NCBI RefSeq assembly: GCF_006715395.1
Contig: NZ_VFNC01000002.1
Location: 1,302,001-1,366,000, forward strand
DNA: 64,000 nucleotides
DNA from: Streptomyces sp. SLBN-31
GTDB lineage: Bacteria > Actinomycetota > Actinomycetes > Streptomycetales > Streptomycetaceae
Reading direction: 5' to 3'
The notes below the pieces were generated by a model. It did no database searches. It was not told where the DNA came from and was given only the letters and a program-made list of their open reading frames with translations. Position 1 is the first letter of the stretch. Every line of letters begins with the position of its first letter. This document shows positions 33,364-43,926 of this stretch, piece by piece. The position numbers and the translations under genes were made by a program.

Positions 33364-34425
33364 TTATGACCGTGCCGGCCGGAGGGGCTCCCCCACCTCG
33401 TGCAGATGGAGCAGGGCCTGCCGGTAGGAGTCGACGAGCCCGGTCTCCGCGTAGGGGATACCCAACTCCTCGCAGTGGGCGCGCACCAGGGGCTGGGCGA
33501 GTCGGAGATGGGGGCGGGGCATGCTGGGGAAGAGGTGGTGCTCGATCTGGTAGTTGAGGCCGCCGAGAAACCAGTCGGTCAGCACTCCGCCGCGGATGTT
33601 GCGCGAGGTGAGGACCTGCCGGCGCAGATGTCCCCACCGATCACCGGCCGGGTCCGGCATCTCCATGCCCTTGTGGTTCGGGGCGAACGCCAGTCCCAGG
33701 TGCAGGCCGAACAGCGCATGGTGCAAGGCGGCGAACGCGAGCGCCTTGCCGGGCGACAGCGAGGTGAGCAGCAGCGTCGCGTACGCGGCGACGTGCGTCA
33801 CCAGGAGGCCGCCTTCGACCACACGCTCCCGCGGGGGCTGTCGGCGCAGGTCCTTGAAGCCGTGGACCTTCAGGGCGACGCCTTCGAGGACAGTGAGCGG
33901 GAAGAAGAGCCAGGCCTGGTTGCGGGTGAGCCAACGGCGGAAGCCCGAACGGTGTGCCGCCTGTGCGGCGGTGAAGACCAGGACGTCGGCGACGACGTCC
34001 GGGTCCTTGTCGATGTGGTTGGGGTTGGAGTGGTGGCGGTTGTGCTTGTCGTTCCACCAGGCGTAGCTCATCCCCAGGAGCAGGTTGCCGTGGATCAGGC
34101 CGATGATCCGGGAGCGGGTCCTGTCGCCGGTGATCTGGGAGTGTCCGGCGTCGTGGCCTATGAACGCGGTGCGTGCGGAGAAGATCGCCAGCGGCGGGGC
34201 CAGGAGCAGGGACCACCAGGAGTCGCCGATGAGGGCGACTCCGGTGACCACGCACGCGAGGGCGAGGGCGTTGGCGGCGATGCCCAGCGCGTACCAGGTG
34301 TGGCGCCGCTCCAGGAGGCCCTGGCCCTTGACCGTGCGCAGGAGATGCGTGAACTCGCTTGCGGAGGGCGGGGCGGCGCGCGCGGCGGGGATCGGTTCGA
34401 CGACGGCTGTGACGGGCTCGGGCAT
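33364..34425 (-). CDS. Membrane fatty-acid desaturase
   Basis: A 353-residue integral membrane desaturase. The three histidine clusters that hold the di-iron centre are present: HDAGH, HNRHH and QIEHH. They are separated by hydrophobic pairs that form four membrane helices. The layout matches the acyl-CoA/acyl-lipid desaturases (FADS-type, often annotated delta-12/linoleoyl-CoA desaturase). It would introduce a double bond into membrane fatty acids using electrons from ferredoxin or a reductase not encoded nearby. GGAG precedes ATG 34425 by seven bases. It is divergent from the SNF2 locus. Confidence 0.92.
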   Translation of the reverse strand: MPEPVTAVVEPIPAARAAPPSASEFTHLLRTVKGQGLLERRHTWYALGIAANALALACVVTGVALIGDSWWSLLLAPPLAIFSARTAFIGHDAGHSQITGDRTRSRIIGLIHGNLLLGMSYAWWNDKHNRHHSNPNHIDKDPDVVADVLVFTAAQAAHRSGFRRWLTRNQAWLFFPLTVLEGVALKVHGFKDLRRQPPRERVVEGGLLVTHVAAYATLLLTSLSPGKALAFAALHHALFGLHLGLAFAPNHKGMEMPDPAGDRWGHLRRQVLTSRNIRGGVLTDWFLGGLNYQIEHHLFPSMPRPHLRLAQPLVRAHCEELGIPYAETGLVDSYRQALLHLHEVGEPLRPARS

Positions 34426-34669
34426 GTCCGGTCTCCGGCTCTTCGGGCAACGGTCTGACCTCAGGAAACGTACGGACCGGCGACGCTCGGCGACCATGGC
34501 GCCACCACCCGTGTACGGCCTGGTGCCAGCCCGCGGCAGGCACGGGGGTTGACAGCACCCGTGGGGTGAGGAATTCCTGCGGGCGGCGACCGCGGCGGAT
34601 CTTCTGCCGCATTGCTGTACCCTCGACCCCCCGACCCCGGTAGTCAAATTTGAGGAGTGCGGTATCGCC

Positions 34670-37533
34670 GTGCAGAGGATCCCTCTGGCCACCCTGTCCG
34701 AGATGCATGAACTGGCCCGCTGCCGCGCTGTCTTCCTGCCCGGCGACCCGGCGCGTGACGGCGGCGTCGCCTTCTGGCGGCCCGACGGCACCGTCCCTCC
34801 CTCCGTGACGGCCGGAACCGCCCGGGAGGTGGGCCTCGTGCTGCCCGGCGAGAACGGCCCCGAACGGGTCGACGTGCCCGCCGCCGTGCTGCCGGTGCGG
34901 GCGGCACTGCCGGTCCTCACGCGCGCGGGTGCCGAGGCGAACGGCCCCGGGCGACGGTGTTCTGGGGCGCCGCGGCCCTGCTCGCGCTGCATCTGGTGGC
35001 ACGTGGACTGCTGCTGCCCGGTCTGTCGCCCGGCGACCACGACGCCTGGCGCGTCGGTCCGCTGTCGCCGGAGCATGCCGAGCGCGTGCGCCGACTGGCC
35101 GCCGCGATGCCGCCGGAGGCGCACGCCATACCGTTGAACGCCACCGCGCCCTGGCGTCTGCCGGACCCGGAACGGTTGCTGCGCGCCTTCCTGGACGCCG
35201 TCGCCGACACCTTGCCGCGCTCCCCCGCGGCACCCCTGGTGACCGGCGGACCCGCCTACGCGGCGCGCGAAGCGCGGCGCATGCCGGAACTGCGGGACTG
35301 GGCCACCGATGTCGCCTCGGGGCACGATGCCGGGGTACGGCTGTCGTTGCGGATCGAGGTGACCGGCCTCGCGGACCCGGCAGAGGACGACGCGGCGGTG
35401 ACCTTCCGGGCGGTGCCCCAGGTGCACGGCGTGAACGATCCGGGGCTCGTGGCGGATGCTGCGGACATGTGGGACGCCGCCGCGGACACCGCCAGGGGAT
35501 TCGGCCCCCGCGCGCGTCTCGACACTCTGTTGGCGTTGCGGCGCGCGGCCCGGGCCTGGCCGCCGCTCGCGCCGCTGCTGGCGGCGGGCGTGCCGGACGC
35601 GGTCGAGCTCGCCGACGAGGAGATCACCGATCTCCTCTCCGAGGGCGCCCGGGCGCTCGCCGCGGCCGGAGTCGACGTGCACTGGCCGAAGGAGCCGGCC
35701 CGCGGGCTGACCGTCGGCGCGGCGATCGGTCCGCCGGAGGGCGAAGCGACGGCCCACGGGAGCGACTCCGACGCGTCTCCGTGGCTGTCCGTCGACGCGC
35801 TGCTCGCCTTCGACTGGCGTTTCGCGCTGGGCGACCGGCGGCTGACCCGGGAGGAGCTGGATCTGCTGGCCGAGGCCAAGCGCCCCGTCGTGCGGCTGCA
35901 CGACCAGTGGGTCCTGGTCGACCCCGGGGAGGTCCAGCGGGCCCGCGCCCGGCAGGCTCGCCGGATCGCGCCAGTCGAAGCCCTCGGCGCCGCCCTGACG
36001 GGCTCCACCGAGGTCGACGGCCACCTGGTCGCCGTACACCCCACGGGCTGGCTCGAAGCCCTGCGCGAGCGGCTCGCGGATCCCGAGGCGCACGAGCCCG
36101 TCGGACAGCCCGCCGCGCTCGCAGCGACGCTGCGGGACTACCAGCTGCGGGGCCTGACTTGGCTTGCGCGGACGACGTCCCTGGGCCTGGGCTGCTGTCT
36201 TGCCGACGACATGGGGCTCGGCAAGACGATCACGCTGATCGCCCTGCATCTGCACCGGCAGACCGAGACAGTGACGGCCGGTCCCACCCTCGTGGTGTGT
36301 CCGACGTCGCTGATGGGCAACTGGCAGCGGGAGACAGAGCGGTTCGCACCCGGCACGCGCGTGCGCCGTTTCCACGGACCCGGCCGGGGCCTGGAGGGCG
36401 TAGCCGAGGGCGAGTTGGTGCTGACCACGTACGGCACGCTGCGCCTGGACGCCGGCCGACTCGGGGAGGTGCCCTGGGGGATGGTCGTGGCGGACGAGGC
36501 GCAGCATGTGAAGAACCCGTACTCGGCGACCGCGCGACAGCTGCGTTCCATCGGCGCACGCGCGCGCGTGGCGCTCACCGGCACTCCGGTGGAGAACAAC
36601 CTGTCGGAGCTGTGGGCGATTCTCGACTGGACGACCCCGGGGCTGCTGGGCCGGCTCGGCACCTTCCGCAGCCGGTATGCGCGGGCGGTGGAGAACGGCG
36701 GGGACCCGGCCGCCGCCGAGCGGCTCTCCCGGCTGGTACGGCCGTTCCTGCTGCGGCGGCGCAAGTCGGACCCGGGAATCGCGCCCGAGTTGCCGCCGAA
36801 GACCGAGACGGACCGCGCCGTGGCGCTCACCGAGGAACAGGCCGCGCTCTACGAGGCGGTGGTGCGCGAGACTCTGGCGGAGATCTCCGGGGCCGACAGC
36901 ATGGCGCGGCGCGGACTGATCGTGAAGCTGCTGACGGGGCTGAAGCAGATCTGCAACCATCCGGCGCAGTTCCTCAAGGAGGAGCTGCCGAGGACCGAGG
37001 GGCGATCCGGGAAGCTGGAACTGCTGGACGAACTGCTCGACACCATCCTCTCCGAGGGGGCGAGCGTTCTGGTCTTCACCCAGTACGTGCGCATGGCACG
37101 CCTGTTGGAACGGCATCTGACGGCACGTGGAGTGCCGTCTCAGCTCTTGCACGGCGGCACGCCCGTCGCCGGCCGGGAGGCGATGGTGCGGCAGTTCCAG
37201 GACGGCGAGGTGCCCGTTTTCCTGCTGTCGTTGAAGGCCGCGGGCACGGGCCTGAACCTCACGCGCGCCGAACACGTCGTGCACTACGACCGCTGGTGGA
37301 ACCCGGCCGTCGAGGCCCAGGCCACCGACCGGGCCCACCGGATCGGCCAGAGCCGGCACGTGCAGGTGCACCGGCTGATCGCGGAGGGAACCGTCGAGGA
37401 CCGCATCGCCGAGATGCTGGCCCGCAAGCAGAGGCTCGCGGAGGCGGTACTGGGCTCCGGCGAGGCCGCTCTCACCGAGCTGACGGATTCCGAACTGGCC
37501 GATCTGGTCGAGCTGCGAGGGGGCACACGATGA
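34670..37533 (+). pseudogene. SNF2/RapA-like helicase, frameshifted near 34949
   Basis: The sequence encodes a 950-residue-class bacterial SNF2 helicase, but in two frames. Codons from GTG 34670 give an N-terminal domain (LARCRAVFLPGDPARDGGVAFWRPDG ... AALPVLTRAGAEANGP). From about 34951 the next frame continues TVFWGAAALLALHLVARGLLLPG through the helicase core. One missing base in or near CCCCGGG at 34945-34951 would restore a single frame. The core is intact: ADDMGLGKTITL, VADEAQHVKNP, LTGTPVENNLSELW, QICNHP and DRAHRIGQ. The remaining 858-codon frame has a GTG at 34957 and might still be expressed. The SWIM protein gene overlaps its end, and the pair is conserved in streptomycetes. Real mutation and sequence error are both possible. 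Confidence 0.75.
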
Positions 37534-38831
37534 ACCGGCACGACGCAGACACCGAGCGCACGTTCGCGCCGCTGCCGCCCGCGCACGGGCGGGCCTTCGC
37601 GCACACGTGGTGGGGCCGGGCCTGGCTGAAGGCGCTGGAGGACGCGGCACTGGACTCGGCCCAGCTCAAGGCCGGGCGCAGGCTCGCGCGCGCGGGAGCC
37701 GTGGGCGCTGTGTCCGTCCGGCCGGGGCGCATCACCGCCGTGGTCCAGGACCGCGACCACAGCGCGTGCCGGGCCGACGTGCTGTTGGCGGAGCTGGACG
37801 GCGAGCAGTGGAACCGCCTGCTGGACATGACGGTCGAGCGGGCCGGACACGTCGCGGCCCTCCTGGACCGCGACATGCCGCCGCACCTGGTGGAGGACGC
37901 TGCGGCAGCCGGTGTGGAACTGCTGCCGGGCATGGGCGACCTGGAGGCGCAGTGCGACTGCGGCGCCTGGGACCACTGCGGGCACACGGCGGCACTGTGC
38001 TACCAGGTGGCACGGCTGCTGGACGAGGACCCCCTGGTCCTGCTGCTGATGCGCGGACGGGGTGAACGGACGCTGCTGGCCGACCTCCAGGCCCGCAGTG
38101 CCTCACCCGCCACGGAGGCATCCTCAGAAGCGGGCACGGACGCCGCGGAGGCATCCGTGGACGAGGGCGTGGACGCCGTGGAGGCGTATGCGATCGGCGG
38201 CATCCTGCCGCCGCTGCCGGCCCTGCCGGAGCTGCCCGCGGAGCCCGGCACGCCGCCCGCGCTCGACACCGACACCCCGCCTCCTGCGGGCGTCGATCCG
38301 GACGCGCTCCGGCACCTGGCCGCCCGGACGGCCGCGGAGGCACACCGGCTGCTCGCGGAAGCGCTGCACACCGGGACGGAACAACCAGGTTCCGCCGAGG
38401 AGTTGACGACCGCCCAGGACGCGGTGCGGCTGGCTCTCGGCGGGCCTGTGGAGGCAGTGGCGGATCGGCTGGCCCAGGGCTCGGGGCGTGATCGGGAGGG
38501 GCTGGCGTCGGCCACGCGCGCGTGGGAGTTCGGAGGTGCGGCCGCCCTTGCCGTACTGGAGGAGGAATGGGCCGTCTCGGGCGAAACGCTCACTCGGGCG
38601 CGTGACGCCCTTGAGAGGGCGTGGGAAGACGAAGAACGGCCGTCGTTGCGGTCGGTCGGCAACCGGTGGACGGTCGTGGGCGCGCCGGTCCAGTTGCGGC
38701 TGGGGCGGAATGGGCGTTGGTGGCCGTATCGCGAGGAGCGCGGGCGCTGGGTACCCGCCGGCGGGGCGTCCCGGGATCCGGCGACAGCGCTTGCCTCGCT
38801 GAAGGCGGCTACCGAGGACGATGACGGCTGA
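37530..38831 (+). CDS. SWIM zinc-finger protein
   Basis: A 433-residue protein coupled to the SNF2 gene by an ATGA overlap. The SWIM zinc motif CDCGAWDHCGH (CxC...CxH) lies near residue 145. The N-terminus (FAHTWWGRAWLKALED, LKAGRRLARAGAV) is typical of SWIM partners of bacterial SNF2 helicases. SWIM fingers bind DNA or protein. Together the two may remodel nucleoprotein complexes or RNA polymerase during repair or transcription, though no member has a proven role. A long acidic alanine-rich linker (about 190-260) separates the SWIM part from a C-terminal helical region. It remains intact although its partner is frameshifted. Confidence 0.88.
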   Translation: MNRHDADTERTFAPLPPAHGRAFAHTWWGRAWLKALEDAALDSAQLKAGRRLARAGAVGAVSVRPGRITAVVQDRDHSACRADVLLAELDGEQWNRLLDMTVERAGHVAALLDRDMPPHLVEDAAAAGVELLPGMGDLEAQCDCGAWDHCGHTAALCYQVARLLDEDPLVLLLMRGRGERTLLADLQARSASPATEASSEAGTDAAEASVDEGVDAVEAYAIGGILPPLPALPELPAEPGTPPALDTDTPPPAGVDPDALRHLAARTAAEAHRLLAEALHTGTEQPGSAEELTTAQDAVRLALGGPVEAVADRLAQGSGRDREGLASATRAWEFGGAAALAVLEEEWAVSGETLTRARDALERAWEDEERPSLRSVGNRWTVVGAPVQLRLGRNGRWWPYREERGRWVPAGGASRDPATALASLKAATEDDDG

Positions 38832-38875
38832 CGCCAGTCAGCGCGGCGCGGCTCCCTCCGACGTCGGATCGCGAG

Positions 38876-39301
38876 TCACGGCAGGTCGAGGCCGCCCAAG
38901 GACGGGATCAGCGACTCGATGCCGCTCGGGATCTCGCTCGGCAGTCGGCTGGGCAGCTTCGACGGCAGTTCGCTGGGCAACTTTGTCGGAAGGCCGGAGG
39001 TGGGGGACGGTGAGCCGCCGGTACCCGTGCTGCTGCGGTCCGGCGACTTCTTGTCGGGTGAACCGTCGTGCCGGGAGGTCGCCATGAGCACGACGACAGC
39101 GACGGCCGCCATCGCGGCGAGCGCCACCAGCACGACGAAGAGCGGGCTTCGCCGCCTCCCGGGCCCCGGCGGCCGGTCCGGGCCCTCCGGCGGCCGGGGG
39201 CCCGGCGGCCAGTCGTCGTAGGAGGGCGGTCCGAAGCCACCCGGAGGCGGCGTGTCACCCGGCGGTCCGGGCGGGCGAGGCGGTACCGGCGGCATGGCCA
39301 T
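38876..39301 (-). CDS. Proline-rich single-pass membrane protein with LPSx repeats
   Basis: About 141 residues. A cytosolic proline/glycine-rich N-terminus (PPVPPRPPGPPGDTPPPGG) is followed by one membrane helix (LFVVLVALAAMAAVAVVVLMA). The extracellular tail is built from a four-residue repeat: LPTK, LPSE, LPSK, LPSR, LPSE, IPSG. The tail alternates charge and ends hydrophobic (IPSLGGLDLP). I recognise no family. Proline-rich N-termini of this sort are common in streptomycete membrane proteins and may bind partner proteins. The start may be ATG 39301 or ATG 39295. Between it and xylA lies a palindrome-rich stretch. Confidence 0.65.
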   Translation of the reverse strand: MAMPPVPPRPPGPPGDTPPPGGFGPPSYDDWPPGPRPPEGPDRPPGPGRRRSPLFVVLVALAAMAAVAVVVLMATSRHDGSPDKKSPDRSSTGTGGSPSPTSGLPTKLPSELPSKLPSRLPSEIPSGIESLIPSLGGLDLP

Positions 39302-39431
39302 ACCGTCCAGAGTCGCCTCGGACCGGACGACGCGCGAGCCCCGCACGGAACTTGATACGGCCCCATTCCATGGACTGCACGATTCCGGCGTATTCCGTGC
39401 GGAGCCCGTTCACGGACGCACGCATTCCGTC

Positions 39432-39451
39432 CGCTCACGCGCGCGTGAGCG
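39432..39451. repeat. 20-bp perfect palindrome in alternating CG tract
   Basis: CGCTCACGCGCGCGTGAGCG is a perfect palindrome with no loop, containing 12 bases of alternating pyrimidine and purine. The surrounding 39415-39490 is rich in CGCG and GTGCG steps that favour left-handed DNA or cruciform structure. It lies downstream of xylA and upstream of the membrane-protein gene and could terminate xylA transcripts. Confidence 0.6.
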
Positions 39452-39494
39452 CCGTTCGGCGAGCGCGCGCGAGGACGTGCGTGCGCGTGAGTGC

Positions 39495-40767
<1,273 letters not shown>

Positions 40768-40814
40768 GGTCTGTCACAGAACATCCCGCTGAGCCGCGGA
40801 AGAGGGAGAGCCCG

Positions 40815-42257
40815 ATGTCAGCAGCCGAGGGACCGCTCGTCGTCGGCGTGGACACGTCCACCCAGTCCACCAAGGCGCTCGTCGTCGACGCGGCCACCGG
40901 CCAGGTCGTCGCGAGCGGTCAGGCGCCCCACACCGTCTCCTCCGGGGCCGGCCGCGAGAGCGACCCGCGCCAGTGGTGGGACGCCCTGTGCGAGGCCCTG
41001 CGCCAGTGCGGCGACGCGGCGCACGAGGCGGCCGCCGTGTCGATCGGCGGTCAGCAGCACGGCCTGGTCACGCTGGACGAGCGGGGTGAGCCGGTGCGCC
41101 CGGCCCTGCTGTGGAACGACGTGCGCTCGGCGCCGCAGGCCCGCCGCCTGATCGAGGAGCTGGGCGGACCGAAAGCCTGGGCGGAGCGAACCGGCAGCGT
41201 CCCCGGGCCGTCCTTCACGGTCACCAAGTGGGCATGGCTGGCCGAGAACGAGCCGGAGGCGGTCCGCGCGACCCGGGCGGTGCGCCTGCCCCACGACTAC
41301 CTCACCGAACGCCTGACGGGGCAGGGCACCACCGACCGCGGCGACGCCTCGGGCACCGGCTGGTGGGCGTCCGGGACGGAGGCGTACGACGAGGAGACCC
41401 TCGCGCACGTGGGCCTTGACCCCGCCATGCTGCCCCGCGTGGTGCGGCCGGGCGAGGTGGCGGGCACCGTGCGCGACAGCCATGACCTGCCGTTCTCCAA
41501 GGGCACCCTGGTCGCGCCGGGGACGGGCGACAACGCGGCCGCCGCGCTGGGCCTCGGGCTGCGGCCCGGCGCCCCCGTGCTCAGCCTCGGCACCTCGGGC
41601 ACCGTGTACGCGGTCTCCAAGCGCCGCCCGGCCGACCCCACCGGCACCGTCGCGGGCTTCGCCGACGCCCACGGCGACTGGCTGCCGCTGGCCTGCACCT
41701 TGAACTGCACCCTCGCCGTCGACCGTGTCGCCACCCTGCTGGGCCTCGACCGGGAGGCCGTGGAACCCACCGGCGTCACCCTGCTGCCCTACCTGGACGG
41801 CGAGCGCACGCCGAACCTGCCCGGAGCGTCGGGACTGCTGCACGGCCTGCGCCACGACACGACCGCCGGTCAGCTCCTGCAGGCCGCCTACGACGGCGCC
41901 GTGCACTCCCTGCTCGGCGCGCTCGACCTCGTCCTCGACGCGGACGCGGACCGCTCCGTGCCGCTGCTGCTGATCGGCGGCGGCGCCCGCGGCCGGGCCT
42001 GGCAGGAGACCGTACGACGGCTCTCCGGCCGCGCGGTACAGGTCCCCGAGGCCAAGGAACTGGTCGCGCTCGGCGCCGCGGCGCAGGCGGCGGGACTACT
42101 GACCGGCGAGGATCCGGCCTCGGTCGCCCGGCGCTGGAACACGGCCGCGGGGCCGGTGCTGGATGCCGTGGAGCGGGACGACGAGACGCTGGAAAGGATC
42201 GCCGGGGTACTCTCCGACGCGGCCCCGCTGCTGGAGCGGAGCACCGAGAACCGCTGA
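40815..42257 (+). CDS. xylB: Xylulokinase
   Basis: A 480-residue FGGY-family sugar kinase that phosphorylates D-xylulose to xylulose 5-phosphate for the pentose phosphate pathway. The N-terminal phosphate loop GVDTSTQSTKALVVD, SIGGQQHGLV, the substrate/catalytic aspartate region GTGDNAAAALGLG, and the adenosine motif GGGARGRAWQ are all present. Length is normal for the family. GGGAG precedes ATG 40815. It is divergent from xylA and followed after ten bases by a ROK regulator, making a compact xylose-use locus. No xylose transporter is encoded in the window. Confidence 0.95.
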   Translation: MSAAEGPLVVGVDTSTQSTKALVVDAATGQVVASGQAPHTVSSGAGRESDPRQWWDALCEALRQCGDAAHEAAAVSIGGQQHGLVTLDERGEPVRPALLWNDVRSAPQARRLIEELGGPKAWAERTGSVPGPSFTVTKWAWLAENEPEAVRATRAVRLPHDYLTERLTGQGTTDRGDASGTGWWASGTEAYDEETLAHVGLDPAMLPRVVRPGEVAGTVRDSHDLPFSKGTLVAPGTGDNAAAALGLGLRPGAPVLSLGTSGTVYAVSKRRPADPTGTVAGFADAHGDWLPLACTLNCTLAVDRVATLLGLDREAVEPTGVTLLPYLDGERTPNLPGASGLLHGLRHDTTAGQLLQAAYDGAVHSLLGALDLVLDADADRSVPLLLIGGGARGRAWQETVRRLSGRAVQVPEAKELVALGAAAQAAGLLTGEDPASVARRWNTAAGPVLDAVERDDETLERIAGVLSDAAPLLERSTENR

Positions 42258-42267
42258 GGACGGGGGC

Positions 42268-43476
42268 ATGACCGCACCGCTGCACGAGGCACACCCGGCC
42301 GGGCCCGGGCGGGCGCTGCCGGACACCCAGCAGGGCATGCGCCGCCGCAACCTGGCACGGGTGATGCACACCGTCAGCGCCGAGGGCCCGCTCTCCCGTG
42401 CCGCCGTCGCCTCCCGCATCGGACTGACCCGGGCGGCGGTGTCCAGCCTCGTCGACGAGCTCATACGCTCCGGCCTGCTCGACGAACTGGGTCCCGAGCG
42501 GCCCGGACGAGTGGGCCGCCCCGGCTCCGCACTCGCCGTCAGCGGGCACGGCCCCGCCGGCATCGGCGCCGAGGTCGGCGTCGACCACCTCGCGGTGTGC
42601 GCGGTCGATCTGCGCGGACAGGTGCGGGCGAAGGCCGTCCGGCACGGCGCGAACCGCGGCCGCTCCCCCGAGCCCGTGATCGGGGAACTCACCGAACTGG
42701 TGCACCGGGTCGTCGCCGAGGCGCAGGACGAAGGACTGTGGCCCGCGGGGCTCGCGGTTGCCGTGCCCGGCCTGGTGGCCCGCGACGCCCGCACCGTCGT
42801 CCGCGCCCCGAACCTGGACTGGCACGACACCGACCTCGGCGCCCTGCTGCCGGCCGACTGGCCCCTGACCGTCGGCAACGAGGCCAACTTCGGGGCCCTC
42901 GCCGAACTCTGGCTCGGCGAGGGCACACCGCGCGACTTCCTGCACGTGTCCGCGGAGATCGGCATCGGCGCCGCGGTCGTCGTGGCCGGTGGGCTGCTGC
43001 GCGGGACACGTGGGTTCGCGGGCGAGCTGGGACACGTGCCCGTGCGTCCGGAAGGGCTCTCCTGCCCCTGCGGCGGCCGGGGATGTCTGGAGCAGTACGC
43101 CGGTGAGGAGGCGGTGCTGCGGGCGGCGGGACTGGAGCCGGGCGAGGACCGCGTCGGCCTGCTGGCGAACCGGGCCGCCAACGGTGACGCCGACGTACGG
43201 CGAGCCCTTCTCGACGCCGGTGAGGCGCTCGGCATAGCGCTGACCGGGGCGGTGAACCTGCTGGATCCCGAGGGCGTGGTGCTGGGCGGCGCGCTGGCCG
43301 GGCTCGCGCCGTGGCTGCTGCCCTCTCTGGAGGCCGAGTTGGCCCGGCGCACCGCCGGCCCCGCCTGCCCGGTGACGGTGTCGGGTCTCGGTTCCGAGGG
43401 ACCACTGCTGGGCGCGGCGCACTCGGTGGTACGGGCGGTCCTCGACGATCCGGCGGCGGTCGCGGAGCGGGGCTGA
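42268..43476 (+). CDS. ROK family transcriptional regulator (XylR-like)
   Basis: A 402-residue ROK protein. The N-terminal winged helix (RRRNLARVMHTVSAEGPLSRAAVASRIGLTRAAVSSLVDELI) is followed by an actin-like sugar-binding domain with GIGAEVGVDHLAV, the ROK signature GFAGELGHVPV and the zinc motif CPCGGRGCLEQ near residue 265. ROK regulators of this type repress sugar catabolic genes until the sugar binds. Its position ten bases behind xylB makes a XylR role for xylA/xylB likely. ATG 42268 has GAGGACGGGGG upstream. Confidence 0.92.
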   Translation: MTAPLHEAHPAGPGRALPDTQQGMRRRNLARVMHTVSAEGPLSRAAVASRIGLTRAAVSSLVDELIRSGLLDELGPERPGRVGRPGSALAVSGHGPAGIGAEVGVDHLAVCAVDLRGQVRAKAVRHGANRGRSPEPVIGELTELVHRVVAEAQDEGLWPAGLAVAVPGLVARDARTVVRAPNLDWHDTDLGALLPADWPLTVGNEANFGALAELWLGEGTPRDFLHVSAEIGIGAAVVVAGGLLRGTRGFAGELGHVPVRPEGLSCPCGGRGCLEQYAGEEAVLRAAGLEPGEDRVGLLANRAANGDADVRRALLDAGEALGIALTGAVNLLDPEGVVLGGALAGLAPWLLPSLEAELARRTAGPACPVTVSGLGSEGPLLGAAHSVVRAVLDDPAAVAERG

Positions 43477-43492
43477 CCCGGATCGCGCTGAA

Positions 43493-43526
43493 CGGTCGGC
43501 AGGGCTGACCGGTCGGCAGGGCTGAC
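43493..43526 (+). repeat. Tandem 17-bp duplication
   Basis: CGGTCGGCAGGGCTGAC occurs twice, head to tail with no gap (43493-43509 and 43510-43526), just downstream of the ROK regulator. A partial copy of GGGCTGAC precedes it at the end of that gene (43470-43477), suggesting slippage. Confidence 0.7.
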
Positions 43527-43758
43527 CTCGGCCCCACCCTGTGCGGTCCGTGAGCCCGGGCCGCCGTGCTCGGAAAGCCGTGGATCACGCTCGCTTCACC
43601 CGTCCGAGTGGCCGAGTTGTCCACATCCGCGCCTTCGTCCACCGAAGCACGTCGTGCCCTTCTGCCCATCCCGCGAGCGCCGTACCGTGAATCACGCGAG
43701 GCGCAGCCGTCGGTGTCGAGGGCACCGGCCAAGTCGGCGTGGATTGAGGGGTATTCAC

Positions 43759-43926
43759 ATGTCGGGGGAAGCGGAAGCGGGGCTCAGGCGCGACGCGGTC
43801 GCACTGCGCGAGGTGCTGTTCCAGGGCATAACGGCCATGGCTCCGGCCGCGGCGGTCGCCGCGTCCATCTACCTCGACGAACCCGCCCCCACCCATCCCG
43901 CGCAGAACGGAGCGACACACCGATGA
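43759..43926 (+). pseudogene. APC-family amino-acid permease, internally deleted remnant
   Basis: A 55-codon frame with a good ribosome site (GAGGGG eight bases before ATG). Residues 12-38, LRRDAVALREVLFQGITAMAPAAAVAASI, match the N-terminus and first helix of APC-superfamily amino-acid permeases, which are normally about 450-500 residues. The sequence then jumps to a polar tail (YLDEPAPTHPAQNGATHR) and stops. The stop overlaps the start of the amidase gene as ATGA, the spacing expected of an authentic permease-amidase operon. The tail is therefore probably the true C-terminus, and the middle was lost by an in-frame deletion. The product cannot transport. Confidence 0.7.

Noticed and set aside
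34929..38831. A single 1300-codon frame spanning the SNF2 and SWIM genes.
   Set aside because: Its first two thirds is out of frame with the recognisable helicase motifs; only the SWIM part from 37530 is real.
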